64,000 nucleotides of DNA from Schaalia georgiae DSM 6843 (GTDB lineage Bacteria > Actinomycetota > Actinomycetes > Actinomycetales > Actinomycetaceae): contig NZ_KE386870.1 in NCBI RefSeq assembly GCF_000429245.1, forward strand, positions 434,740 to 498,739, read 5' to 3'. The notes below the pieces were generated by a model. It worked only from the letters and a program-made list of their open reading frames with translations. It had not been told where the DNA came from and did not search any database. Both the position numbers and the translations under genes were made by a program. Each line of letters starts with the position of its first letter. The first letter of the stretch is position 1. Positions 1 through 8,474 of the stretch are shown here, in pieces.

Positions 1-1497
1 GCGGTCGTAGGCGGTGAGGTCGGCCAGGGTGAAGCCGTCGTGGGCGGTGATGAAGTTCACCGACGCGCGGGGTCCGCGCAGGCTGCCGTGCCCGTGGTCG
101 AAGACGTCGCGCGATCCGGCCAGGCGCGTGGCGAGGTCGTTGGGCCCCGACACGCGGGCCCCCGACGCCTGCGCGCGCACGTCCGCCAGCCAGAAGTTGC
201 GCAGTGCGCCCCGGTAGTGGTCGTTCCACTCGGAGAAGGGCACGGGGAAGTTGCCCGTCTGCCAGCCCCCGGGGCCCACGTCCCAGGGCTCGGCGATGAG
301 CTTGGCCGATCCGATGACCTCGTCGGCGGCCATGGCGACCAGCAGGGGGTGCATGGGGGAGAAGCCGGTGGCGAAGCGGCCCAGCGTGGCCGCCAGGTCG
401 AAGCGGAACCCGTCGACGCCCATGTCGGAGGCCCAGTAGCGCAGGGAGTCCAGGACCATCTGGATGGCCTTGGGGTTGTCCATGTTCAAGGTGTTGCCCG
501 TGCCCGTCACGTCGATGATCTGCGTGGGCCTTGACGAGGTGTGCCGGTAGTACAGGTCCGAGTCCAGGCCCCTCCACGACAGGGAGGGGCCCGAGTCGCC
601 GCCCTCGCACGTGTGGTTGTAGACGACGTCGAGGATGACCTCGATGCCCGCCTCGTGGAGGATGGACACCATTCCGCGGAACTCGTCGACGACGGCCTGG
701 GCGCCGCGCATCCGGGCGGCGGCGGTCGCGTAGGTGGGCTCGGGGGCGAAGAACGACAGCGTCGAGTAGCCCCAGTAGTTGGTGAGCCCGCGCTCGGTGA
801 GGAAGGGCTCGTCGCACTTGGCGTGGACGGGCAGCAGCTCTATGGAGGTCACCCCCAGGTCCAGCAGGTAGGACACGCACGAGGGGTGGGCCAGGCCCGC
901 GTAGGTGCCGCGCAGCTCGGGCGGCACGCCGGGCATGTTCTTCGTGAAGCCCTTGACGTGGACCTCGTACAGGATCGTGCGGTCCCACGGGATCCGGGGC
1001 TTGGCGGCGATGGGGAAGGAGGGGGTGACGACGACGTTGCGCGGCATGTGGGGCGCCGAGTCCAGCGGGGACCGGCGCATCGGGTACTCGTCGGGGTAGA
1101 GGTCCTCGTCCACGCAGTGCGCGTACACGGACGCCCCCAGGTCGACGCCGCCCTCGACTCCGCGCCCGTAGGGGTCCAGCAGGAGCTTGCGCGAGTTGTG
1201 GAACATGCCGCCGTCGGGGTCCCACGGCCCGTGGACCCTCAGGCCGTAGCGGGTTCCCGCCCCCAGTCCGGGGATGTGCCCGTGCCACACGCCGGTCGTC
1301 GGACCGAGGAGGGCGAACTGGGTCTCGTGGCCGGCCTCGTCGAAGACGCACAGGTCCACGCCCGTGGCGTTGCGCGCGACGACGGCCACATCGAGGCCGC
1401 CCGCCGAGGGATGCACGCCCAGTCGCGTCGGGATCGGATTCGGCTCCCCTACGCGAACGCGCGTCGGGGAGGTGTCGAACACGAGCAGTTCACTCAT
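1..1497 (-). CDS. glgX: Glycogen debranching enzyme GlgX (3' end outside window)
   Basis: GH13 isoamylase-type debranching enzyme, which hydrolyses alpha-1,6 branches of glycogen limit dextrin in the cytoplasm. 499 residues are visible of a family usually near 700. The N-terminal CBM48-like part (about 20-120) precedes the catalytic barrel. All four GH13 conserved regions are seen: DVVYNHTCEG, GFRFDLAATLG with nucleophile Asp367, LIAEPWDVGPGGW with acid/base Glu403, and FITAHDGFT with Asp487. The start ATG at 1497 follows a GAGGAG ribosome site. The gene reads off the left edge, so its C-terminus is missing only because of the window. It diverges from etfB. malQ lies 44 kb away in this window. 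Confidence 0.95.
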   Translation of the reverse strand, partial: MSELLVFDTSPTRVRVGEPNPIPTRLGVHPSAGGLDVAVVARNATGVDLCVFDEAGHETQFALLGPTTGVWHGHIPGLGAGTRYGLRVHGPWDPDGGMFHNSRKLLLDPYGRGVEGGVDLGASVYAHCVDEDLYPDEYPMRRSPLDSAPHMPRNVVVTPSFPIAAKPRIPWDRTILYEVHVKGFTKNMPGVPPELRGTYAGLAHPSCVSYLLDLGVTSIELLPVHAKCDEPFLTERGLTNYWGYSTLSFFAPEPTYATAAARMRGAQAVVDEFRGMVSILHEAGIEVILDVVYNHTCEGGDSGPSLSWRGLDSDLYYRHTSSRPTQIIDVTGTGNTLNMDNPKAIQMVLDSLRYWASDMGVDGFRFDLAATLGRFATGFSPMHPLLVAMAADEVIGSAKLIAEPWDVGPGGWQTGNFPVPFSEWNDHYRGALRNFWLADVRAQASGARVSGPNDLATRLAGSRDVFDHGHGSLRGPRASVNFITAHDGFTLADLTAYDR

Positions 1498-1723
1498 CTC
1501 CTCGAGCCTTCCATATGCGGACAGCCATTACTTCTTTAACTCCGGCGCCCGTCATGCCCCGGCGGCGCACGGGCGCCACAGTGGACGGACGACCCGCCCA
1601 ATTGTAGCGACATACCCGCCAGGCGCCACCGTACCCCCACAACGAAGCGGGAACAATCCTGCTCCGGCGCATGAGGAGATGCTCATATGGGAGGCGGACG
1701 GCGTTTGTGGCACGCTAGGGGCC

Positions 1724-2527
1724 ATGAGAATTGTCGTGTGTGTGAAACATGTGCCCGACGCGGCCTCGCAGCGGCGCTTCGAGGACGGCCGCCTGGTGCG
1801 CGGTGAGGACGACGTCCTCAACGAGCTCGATGAGAACGCCATCGAGGCCGCCGTCCGCCTGGCGGAGGAAGAGAGGGGCGCCGGGCGCGAGGCGGAGGTC
1901 GTCGCGCTGACGATGGGGCCCGAGGACGCCGAGGACGCCATTATGCGCGCGCTGCAGATGGGCGCCGACCGCGGGGTCCTCGTCAGCGACGACCTGTTGG
2001 AGGGCTCCGACGTGGTGACGACCGCGTCCGTGCTGGCCGCGGCCATCGCCAGGATCGCCGACGAGGGCGGGGCCGTGGACCTGGTGGTCACGGGCATGGC
2101 GTCGCTGGACGCCATGACCTCGATGCTGCCCGCCGCCCTGGCCGCCAAGGCGGGGATGCCGCTGCTTGGCCTGGCCAGGCGGATGGACGTGGAGGGCCAG
2201 CGCGTCGAAATCAGCCGCACAGTGGACGGCTACGACGAGCGACTGAGCGCCCCGCTGCCCGCCGTCGTCTCGGTCACGGACCAGATCAACGAGCCGCGCT
2301 ACCCGGCGTTCGCCGCCATGAGGGCGGCGCGCAAGAAGCCCATCGACCAGTGGGGCATCGACGACCTCGTCCAAACCCCCGGAGGGGGGGCGCCCACCCT
2401 GCGGCGCGCCCTGACGTCCGTGAGGCACAGCGAGGAGATCACGCGCTCGGGCGCGGGGACGATCATCCAGAACTCCGGCGACGCCGGGCGCGCGCTGGCC
2501 GCCTACATCCTCGAAGTGGTGAAGTGA
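1724..2527 (+). CDS. etfB: Electron transfer flavoprotein beta subunit
   Basis: The 267-aa protein begins MRIVVCVKHVPDA, the usual EtfB (FixA) N-terminus. It carries the AMP-binding and partner-facing half of the ETF heterodimer, which passes electrons from flavoprotein dehydrogenases to the quinone pool. The open frame extends upstream to 1274, but the family N-terminus fixes the ATG at 1724. There is no good Shine-Dalgarno, and a weak -10-like CACGCT sits just upstream, so a leaderless or nearly leaderless mRNA is possible. The stop is followed after 1 nt by etfA, so the two are co-translated in one operon. Confidence 0.93.
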   Translation: MRIVVCVKHVPDAASQRRFEDGRLVRGEDDVLNELDENAIEAAVRLAEEERGAGREAEVVALTMGPEDAEDAIMRALQMGADRGVLVSDDLLEGSDVVTTASVLAAAIARIADEGGAVDLVVTGMASLDAMTSMLPAALAAKAGMPLLGLARRMDVEGQRVEISRTVDGYDERLSAPLPAVVSVTDQINEPRYPAFAAMRAARKKPIDQWGIDDLVQTPGGGAPTLRRALTSVRHSEEITRSGAGTIIQNSGDAGRALAAYILEVVK

Positions 2528-2528
2528 A

Positions 2529-3512
2529 ATGACAGAAACGATGTCCGCACCCGTACTGGTCCTCGCCGACCACGCCGCCGGTCAGGCGCGGCTGACGCCC
2601 GCCGCCGGGCAGCTGCTCACCCTGGCCCGCTCCCTCACCTCGGGCGGCGTGGACGCCCTGGTCCTCACCGACGCGATCGACATGGAGGCCCTGGGGGCCC
2701 TGGGCGCCGACCGGGTGCTCAGCGCGCCCCTGGGCGGGGCGGCCCGCGCCTCGGTGGCCGCCGCCGACGCGGTCGTCGCCGCCCTGGAGGCGGGCTCCTA
2801 CGGCCTCGTACTGCTCCCCTCCGACTACCGGGGCCGCGAGATCGCCGGAGCCGTGGCCGCCACCACCGACGCCGGGGTCGTCTCCGGCGCCTCCTCCGTC
2901 TCCTACGACGGCGGCGTCCTGGAGATCGCCAAGACCGCGCTGGCCGGATCGTGGTCGCTGCGCATCGTCGTGGAGGGCCAGACCCCGGTCGTCGGCGTCG
3001 CTTCCGGGGCCGTCGACGAGGCGAGGGCCGCCTCGCCCACGACGCCCGCCGTGGAGGCCCTCGACGTGGCGCTCAGCCCCCGCGCCCAGGCGGTCGCGGT
3101 CCTCGCCTCAACGCCGGAGGACACCGGCGGGGTGTCCCTGGCCGACGCCTCGACCGTCGTCGTCGGCGGGCGCGGCGTGGACGGCGACTTCACGATGGTC
3201 AAGGAACTGGCCGACGCCCTGGGGGGCGCGGTCGGCGCCACCCGCGTGGCGTGCGACGAGGGCTGGGCCCCCCGCGGCGAGCAGATCGGCCAGACCGGCC
3301 TGTCCGTCTCGCCCAACCTCTACGTGGGCCTGGGCGTGTCCGGCGCCGTCCACCACACGGTGGGAATGCAGTCGAGCGCCCACATCGTCGCGGTCTGCGA
3401 CGACCCGGACGCCCCCATCTTCGAACTCGCCGACTTCGGCGTGGTCGGCGACGTCGCGGAAGTCGTTCCCCAGGCCCTCGACGAGATCCGCAAGGCCCGC
3501 GCCGCCGAGTGA
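2529..3512 (+). CDS. etfA: Electron transfer flavoprotein alpha subunit
   Basis: A 327-aa partner of EtfB. The N-terminal half (1-190) is the variable EtfA domain. The C-terminal half holds the conserved FAD-binding region, seen as GRGVDGDFTMVKELADALGG, then GQTGLSVSPNLYVGLGVSG, and AVCDDPDAPIFELADFGVVGD. ETF shuttles electrons from acyl-CoA or other dehydrogenases. It starts 1 nt after etfB. Its stop overlaps the GTG of the cysteine desulfurase gene (GTGA), which suggests translational coupling. Confidence 0.93.
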   Translation: MTETMSAPVLVLADHAAGQARLTPAAGQLLTLARSLTSGGVDALVLTDAIDMEALGALGADRVLSAPLGGAARASVAAADAVVAALEAGSYGLVLLPSDYRGREIAGAVAATTDAGVVSGASSVSYDGGVLEIAKTALAGSWSLRIVVEGQTPVVGVASGAVDEARAASPTTPAVEALDVALSPRAQAVAVLASTPEDTGGVSLADASTVVVGGRGVDGDFTMVKELADALGGAVGATRVACDEGWAPRGEQIGQTGLSVSPNLYVGLGVSGAVHHTVGMQSSAHIVAVCDDPDAPIFELADFGVVGDVAEVVPQALDEIRKARAAE

Positions 3513-4705
3513 GCCACTACCTGGACCACGCGGCCACCTCGCCCCTCGACCCCGCGGCGCTCGAGGCGTGGGTGCGGGCACAGCGCGACCTCGGGGCCGC
3601 CCCCGGCAACCCCGCCGCCCTCCACTCAGGGGGACGGCGGGCCCGCCGCATGCTCGACGACGCCCGCGAGAGGGTCGCCCACCAGCTGGGCGCCGACATC
3701 CACGAGGTGCTCTTCACATCGGGCGCCACCGAGTCCGACGCCCTCGGGGTGATGGCGGCGGCGAGGGGGGCCCGCGCCTCGGACCCCGCGCGCACGCGGA
3801 TCCTGGTCTCCTCCGTCGAGCACGACGCGGTCGCGAACCAGCGCGCGGTCGCCGACAGGGAGGGCTTCGCCTGGGAGGAACTGCCCGTCGCCCCCACCGG
3901 GACCACCCCCATTGACGAGGGGGCCCTGGCCGCACTGGCGCCGTCGGTGGCAGTGGCCTCGATGTGCCTCGTGTGCTCCGAGACGGGCGCGGTCCAACCC
4001 GTGGCGGCCCTGGCGCGGGCGGTGGCTCCAGGCGGGGCGCGCACCCACACGGACGCCGCCCAGGCCGTGCCCGTCGTCGAGGTGCGCTTCGACGAACTGG
4101 GCGTGGACCTCATGAGCATCGCCGGGCACAAGGCGGGGGCGCCAGTCGGAGTGGGGTGCTTGGTGGCCCGGCGCGGGATCCCGGTGCTCACGGACCGCCC
4201 CGGCGGCGGCCACGAGCGCGGGCTCCGCTCGGGGACCCCGGACGTGGCGGGCGCGCTCGCCCTCGCAGCCGCCCTGGAGGCCACTGCCGCCAGGCGCGAG
4301 GCGTTCGCCTCCCGGGCCGTTGCCCTGCGCCAGCGGCTCCTCGCGGCCCTGCCGCCCGGCTGCGCCCCCACCGTGGCCCCGGCCGACGCCGTCCCCTCGA
4401 TCATCCACCTGTCGATCCCCACCTCGCGCCCCGAGGCCGTGCTCATGGCGATGGACATGGCGGGCGTCGTCGTGTCGGCGGGCAGCGCCTGCCACGCGGG
4501 CGTGGCGCGCCCCTCCCGGGTCGTCATGGCGATGGGGCGCGACGAGGCCGGCGCGCTGGGCGTCCTGCGCGTCTCCCTGGGCGCAGCCACCACCGAAGAC
4601 GACATCGACGCCCTCGTCGCGGCGCTGCCGGCGGCGATCCGCGCAGGACAGGCCCTGGACGGGGTGCCCCGCGCGCGGAACACGAGGAACCAGGAGGCGG
4701 ACTGA
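3509..4705 (+). CDS. Cysteine desulfurase (NifS/IscS family)
   Basis: A class V PLP aminotransferase-fold protein of 398 aa that takes sulfur from cysteine for tRNA thiolation and Fe-S clusters. The N-terminal motif is YLDHAATSPLD. The PLP lysine is Lys208 in SIAGHKAGAPVGVG. The persulfide cysteine is Cys328 in SAGSACHAG, where the family more often has SSGSACSSG. GTG at 3509 overlaps the etfA stop by 4 nt, and the stop overlaps the mnmA start (TGATG). The tight pairing with mnmA suggests it is the sulfur donor for tRNA 2-thiouridine synthesis, which is an inference from context. Confidence 0.93.
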   Translation: MSHYLDHAATSPLDPAALEAWVRAQRDLGAAPGNPAALHSGGRRARRMLDDARERVAHQLGADIHEVLFTSGATESDALGVMAAARGARASDPARTRILVSSVEHDAVANQRAVADREGFAWEELPVAPTGTTPIDEGALAALAPSVAVASMCLVCSETGAVQPVAALARAVAPGGARTHTDAAQAVPVVEVRFDELGVDLMSIAGHKAGAPVGVGCLVARRGIPVLTDRPGGGHERGLRSGTPDVAGALALAAALEATAARREAFASRAVALRQRLLAALPPGCAPTVAPADAVPSIIHLSIPTSRPEAVLMAMDMAGVVVSAGSACHAGVARPSRVVMAMGRDEAGALGVLRVSLGAATTEDDIDALVAALPAAIRAGQALDGVPRARNTRNQEAD

Positions 4706-5829
4706 TGCGGGTGCTCGCCGCGCTGTCGGGCGGAGTCGACTCCGCCGTCGCCGCAGCCAAAGCCGTCGAGGCGGGCCACGACGTGGTCGGCGTCCACATG
4801 GCGCTGTCCAGCCAGCCCGCCCAGTGCCGCATCGGGTCGCGGGGCTGCTGCTCCGTCGAGGACGCCGGGGACGCGGCCCGCGCCGCCGAGACCATCGGCA
4901 TCCCCTTCTACGTGTGGGACCTGGCCGAGGAGTTCGAACAGACCGTCATCACCGACTTCATCGCCCAGTACCGGGCGGGGCGCACCCCCAACCCGTGCGT
5001 GCGCTGCAACGAGTTCGTGAAGTTCCGCGAATTGGCGGACCGGGCGCGCGCACTCGGCTTCGACGCCGTGTGCACAGGCCACTACGCGGCCATCGTCGAA
5101 GGGGAGCAGGGGCCCGAGCTCCACCGGGGCGCCGACGCCGCGAAGGACCAGTCCTACGTGCTCGCCGTCATGGGCCCCGACGAGCTGCGCCGCGTCGTCC
5201 TGCCCCTGGGGGAGGCCCCCTCCAAGGCGTGGGTGCGCGCCGAGGCGGAGCGCCTGGGCCTGGGAGTGTCCGACAAACCCGACTCCTACGACATCTGCTT
5301 CATCCCCGACGGGGACACCCAGGGGTTCCTCCGCGCCCACCTGGGGTCGGCCGAGGGGGAGATCGTCACCCCCGACGGGCGGATCCTTGGCCGCCACGGC
5401 GGCTACTGGAACTACACGGTCGGCCAGCGCAAGGGCCTCGGCATCGGGGTGCCCGCGCCCGATGGGCGCCCCCGCTACGTCCTGGAGACCAGGCCCGAGA
5501 CGAACCAGGTGGTCGTCGGCGCCCGCGAACTGCTCACCGTCGACCGCATAGAGTGCTCCAACGCCGTGTGGCTGGCGCCCGACGACCCGGGCGACGCCGC
5601 CTCCGGCGGCCTCTTCGCCCAGTTCCGCGCCCACGGCCGCCCGGTGCCCGTGGCGTCCCTGGTCCGCGAGGCGCCTGGGGGCGCCGGCGCGCGGATCGTC
5701 GTCGGCCTCGCCGAGGCCGCCCGGGGCGTGGCCCGCGGGCAGTCCCTGGTCGTCTACCGGGGCGACCGCGTCCTGGGGGAGGGGACCATCGACGCCACGT
5801 CCCGGGCCGGGGCGGCGCTCGCCTCGTGA
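4705..5829 (+). CDS. mnmA: tRNA-specific 2-thiouridylase MnmA
   Basis: The 374-aa enzyme adenylates and then thiolates U34 of tRNA Lys/Glu/Gln. The PP-loop SGGVDS is at residues 8-13. The catalytic pair is Cys98 in NPCVRCNEFVKF and Cys198 in YDICFIPDGD. The central motif GGYWNYTVGQRKGLGIG is intact. The sulfur comes from the desulfurase encoded directly upstream, whose stop codon overlaps this ATG. This is the last gene of the etfB-etfA-desulfurase-mnmA run. No clear terminator follows; the next 270 nt contain short direct repeats (the phrase GAGAAGGCCGA occurs twice) before tRNA-Leu. Confidence 0.95.
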   Translation: MRVLAALSGGVDSAVAAAKAVEAGHDVVGVHMALSSQPAQCRIGSRGCCSVEDAGDAARAAETIGIPFYVWDLAEEFEQTVITDFIAQYRAGRTPNPCVRCNEFVKFRELADRARALGFDAVCTGHYAAIVEGEQGPELHRGADAAKDQSYVLAVMGPDELRRVVLPLGEAPSKAWVRAEAERLGLGVSDKPDSYDICFIPDGDTQGFLRAHLGSAEGEIVTPDGRILGRHGGYWNYTVGQRKGLGIGVPAPDGRPRYVLETRPETNQVVVGARELLTVDRIECSNAVWLAPDDPGDAASGGLFAQFRAHGRPVPVASLVREAPGGAGARIVVGLAEAARGVARGQSLVVYRGDRVLGEGTIDATSRAGAALAS

Positions 5830-6103
5830 GGCGGGCGGCTTTGCGCCTACGAGAAGGCCGAGTGGGGGCGGGCGCGGCCCTCGCCTCGTCGGGAGCGCGG
5901 CTCTCCGCCCACGAGAAGGCCGACTGCTCCGCTACGCGTGCTCGGTGCCTCGTGAGGCGTGCGGGCGTTGGAGTACTGGCGGGGCTGCGGGCGCGGCCGG
6001 GCGTGGTCGGCCCTCGCAGTCGCCGGCTCCGGCGGGTCGGCTCTGGTGGCGGGCGGCGCTCGCCTCGTCAGGAGCGCGGGCGAATCGGATACACTGGGCG
6101 GGC

Positions 6104-6187
<84 letters not shown>

Positions 6188-6375
6188 CGGGTTCGTCTTG
6201 CGAACCCTCACTCTGGGAAACAGACTCTGCGGCCGTCTCAGGCGGGGCAGGCCGCCGCCCTGCGGGGAGGCGGAGGTACGCGGCGGGAAGGGGCTGTTTT
6301 CACAGTGATAACTTCACGCTCGAAGGCCGATGGGGAACCGCACCCGCGCCACGTGGCACCCCTGTTTCGCTCCGC

Positions 6376-6558
6376 TGGTCCAAAATGCGTCTGAGTCCCG
6401 GGCGGGAACGGGGTCTTTCCGGGCATCTGGTCCAAAATGCGTCTGAGTCTACGCGAATTCGCCTGGATCCAGCCAAAACCGCGAGACTGAGACGCATTTT
6501 GGACCAACCTGCCGCAGTGACTCCCAGAAGCGGCGAAACCCAGACGCATTTCGGACCA
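6376..6558. repeat. Four-copy element: two direct plus two inverted motifs
   Basis: The motif TGGTCCAAAATGCGTCTGAG occurs at 6376 and 6428 on the plus strand. Its reverse complement occurs at 6486-6506 (one mismatch) and 6539-6558 (a few mismatches). The inner and outer pairs could form nested stems. No ORF or known binding site explains it. Confidence 0.8.
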
Positions 6559-6689
6559 TCGCCCCGATCTGGAGGGGGGCTAATCTCGGCTCACACCCCA
6601 CCCACCAGGAGAACACCCCACTCACACTCACCGCATAATCCCACCCGAAGGACACGAAACGATTACACCACTCCACTGGACTTGACCGC

Positions 6690-6838
6690 TTTCAAAGGGA
6701 TGTCTCGCCCCTAGAACGGGCGCGGGGGTTTGTTTTGAAAGCGAAGTGGAGTTTTCAAAGGGATACCCTCACTTTGCAAGTGTTATAACGCTTGCAAAGT
6801 GTGGTATCGCTGTGAAAGTGGAGGTATCGCTGTGAAAA
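6690..6838. repeat. 2+2 inverted motif set around a perfect hairpin
   Basis: TTTCAAAGGGATGTC (6690-6704) and TTTCAAAGGGATACC (6753-6767) face two copies of GGTATCGCTGTGAAA (from 6803 and 6823, 20-bp period). The latter is close to the reverse complement of the former. Between them lies a perfect 10-bp inverted repeat, ACTTTGCAAG (6771-6780) and CTTGCAAAGT (6791-6800), which extends imperfectly to about 18 bp per arm. Confidence 0.75.
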
Positions 6839-6968
6839 CGGCCCTAGACGCCCGGAGTGCCCGTGACAATACCCGGGGCGCGGGCCAGTACTGAGAGCCC
6901 AGCGCGCGGCGGCGCACCAGGCCGCCGTATGGGAGTGAGTCCGATAACGTGTTGGTGGTTCCTTCGCT

Positions 6969-7063
6969 GGGTTCCCCAGTCCTTTCAAGGCGGACTATCG
7001 TCCCGAACTCGTCGTTCACGCTGCTCGGCGATGGGTTCCCGAGTCCTTTCAGGGCGGACTATC
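6969..7063 (+). repeat. Direct duplication, about 31 bp with 64-bp period
   Basis: A segment starting GGGTTCCC and containing AGTCCTTTCA and GCGGACTATC is present at 6969-6999 and again at 7033-7063 with two substitutions. No inverted copies were seen next to it. Confidence 0.75.
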
Positions 7064-7331
7064 TTGGGAGGCCGAGCGATCGAGCATGATCCTAGCCGTG
7101 TCCCACGATGACCGATTCTCATTCGGCCGTATTCGTCTTGATCCGCAAAATGCTGGCCAACCCCGATGCGGTCCACGCGCCCGCAGTCCGACCGAGCCCT
7201 GCTTCGTTCCCTCGCCTTCTCGAGGGCCTGACGCAGACCACGCGCCCGCGATCCGGTCGGATCCCACTTCGTTTCGACCTAGTCGTCGGCACCCATCGGA
7301 CCGTCCGTCGGTGTCCCGTTGCTCACGGCAG

Positions 7332-7337
7332 TATGCT
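7332..7337 (+). promoter_or_regulatory. Putative -10 box (leaderless) for the methyltransferase-like gene
   Basis: TATGCT lies exactly 6 nt before the ATG at 7344. That spacing puts the transcription start on or next to the start codon. The same geometry is repeated at several other genes in this window. Confidence 0.5.
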
Positions 7338-7343
7338 CGTCAG

Positions 7344-7802
7344 ATGGAGCGGAGTCCCGTGTACAACCACATCCCCGACCTGTGCCTCCTGGGCTTGGGC
7401 GCTGCGGCCGTCGCCTCGGCGTGGCTCTGGCCGTGGGCGGTGGTCCTGCCCGGTTGGCTCAGGCTGGTGGGCGGGGCATTCGTCGTCGCGGCGGCGCTCG
7501 TCATCGGCGCGGTGCTGGGCGCGTTGCGCCGCGCCGCCACATCGACCAACCCCGTCGACGAGCCGACCGCTTTGCTCGCCTCCGGGCCCTTCGGCCTCTC
7601 CCGCAACCCGCTCTACCTGGCCTACGTGCTTGCCGTGCTGGGCTGCGCGCTGGCGAGCGGGTCCTGGGTGGCCCTCCTGTGCCCTCTGGTCTGCTTCTCG
7701 GTGCTGAACTGGCTCATCATCCCCATCGAGGAGCGGGCCCTGCGCCGAGCCTTCGGCGACGAGTACGAGCGCTACCGCCGCAGTGCACGGCGCTGGCTGT
7801 AG
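7344..7802 (+). CDS. Isoprenylcysteine carboxyl methyltransferase-like membrane protein
   Basis: A 152-aa protein with three or four hydrophobic helices (about 10-28, 34-58, 88-112, 118-134). The ICMT/PEMT signature is GPFGLSRNPLYLAYVLAVLG, followed by the C-terminal E-R-x-L-x-x-x-F-G-x-x-Y-x-x-Y pattern seen in IEERALRRAFGDEYERYRR. Family members transfer a methyl group from SAM to lipid-like or thiol substrates in the membrane; the substrate here is unknown. ATG 7344 fits a leaderless start. A GTG at 7359 with a GGAG just upstream is the alternative. It stands alone, before the repeat array that precedes bcp. Confidence 0.8.
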   Translation: MERSPVYNHIPDLCLLGLGAAAVASAWLWPWAVVLPGWLRLVGGAFVVAAALVIGAVLGALRRAATSTNPVDEPTALLASGPFGLSRNPLYLAYVLAVLGCALASGSWVALLCPLVCFSVLNWLIIPIEERALRRAFGDEYERYRRSARRWL

Positions 7803-7822
7803 GCGTGCGCGGGGCCGGGAAC

Positions 7823-7942
7823 CACAGGCGCCGGCAACAACCGGGTACGCTGCCTGCACAGGCACACAGGCACACAGGCACACAGGCACACAGGCACACA
7901 GGCACACAGGCACACAGGCGCCGGCAACAACCGGGTACGCTG
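7823..7942 (+). repeat. 8-bp tandem repeat (VNTR) flanked by a 30-bp direct repeat
   Basis: Seven perfect CACAGGCA units run from 7857 to 7912, and an eighth, variant unit begins at 7913. The array sits between two identical 30-bp copies (7823-7852 and 7913-7942) that contain GCCGGCAACAACCGGGTACG. The array may have grown by slippage within a duplicated segment. It ends 47 bp before the likely bcp promoter box. A GC-rich run of GGCCGCCC units follows at 7943-7975. Confidence 0.9.
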
Positions 7943-7988
7943 GCCGCCCGGCCGCCCGGCCGCCCGGGCGCCCGGGGGCGGGGATTCC

Positions 7989-7994
7989 TACACT
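7989..7994 (+). promoter_or_regulatory. Putative -10 box (leaderless) for bcp
   Basis: TACACT with a 6-nt spacer (GGGGGC) to the ATG at 8001. No Shine-Dalgarno is possible in a transcript starting there. Confidence 0.55.
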
Positions 7995-8000
7995 GGGGGC

Positions 8001-8474
8001 ATGACCCGGCTCGAAGCGGGGCAGCGCGCCCCCGGATTCACGCTCGAAACGACGAAGGGCAGCTTGTCGCTGGCCGATGCGCTGGAGCGCAGCGGCAAAG
8101 GCGTCGTCGTCTACTTCTACCCGAAGGCGTCCACGCCCGGATGCACGAAGGAGGCCTGCGACTTCCGCGACTCCCTGGAGGGCCTGGCGGGCGCCGGGTA
8201 CTCCGTCATCGGCGTGTCCCCCGATCCGATCAGCGCCCTCGAGCGCTTCGCCGAGGCCCAGTCCCTGGTCTTCCCCCTCGCCTCCGACCCCTCCCACGGT
8301 GTCCTCGAGGCGTGGGGCGCGTGGGGCGAGAAGAAGAACTACGGGCGCACTGTCACCGGCGTCATCCGCTCCACCGTCGTCGTCGCAAAGGACGGCACGG
8401 TCGCCCTGGCCCAGTACAACGTGAAGGCGACCGGCCACGTCGCGAGGCTCCGCAAAGCCCTCGGCATCGACTGA
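8001..8474 (+). CDS. bcp: Peroxiredoxin (bacterioferritin comigratory protein, BCP/PrxQ)
   Basis: A 157-aa thiol peroxidase that reduces hydrogen peroxide and organic peroxides using thioredoxin. The peroxidatic cysteine is Cys48 in KASTPGCTKEACDF, and Cys53 five residues on is the resolving cysteine of the PrxQ type. The C-terminal part has the BCP features GEKKNYGRTVTGVIRSTVVV and NVKATGHV. Length matches the family. The start has no Shine-Dalgarno and is preceded by TACACT at 6 nt, which indicates a leaderless mRNA. The upstream octamer array could alter promoter spacing; this is untested. Confidence 0.95.
   Translation: MTRLEAGQRAPGFTLETTKGSLSLADALERSGKGVVVYFYPKASTPGCTKEACDFRDSLEGLAGAGYSVIGVSPDPISALERFAEAQSLVFPLASDPSHGVLEAWGAWGEKKNYGRTVTGVIRSTVVVAKDGTVALAQYNVKATGHVARLRKALGID

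Larger units (their letters stand above)
6188..7343. other. 1.16-kb gene-free region rich in repeats
   Basis: No convincing gene is seen. The open frames here lack ribosome sites and protein-like composition. The stretch holds three repeat groups, each annotated separately: four copies of a TGGTCCAAAATGCGTCTGAG motif, a 2+2 set built on TTTCAAAGGGATACC around a perfect hairpin, and a 64-bp-period direct duplication. Near the right end two partly matching segments starting CCACGCGCCCGC (about 7177 and 7238) form another diverged duplication. Confidence 0.75.

Noticed and set aside
7857..7920. CRISPR array in the CACAGGCA repeats
   Set aside because: Units are 8 bp and contiguous, with no spacers and no cas genes. 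It is a simple tandem repeat.
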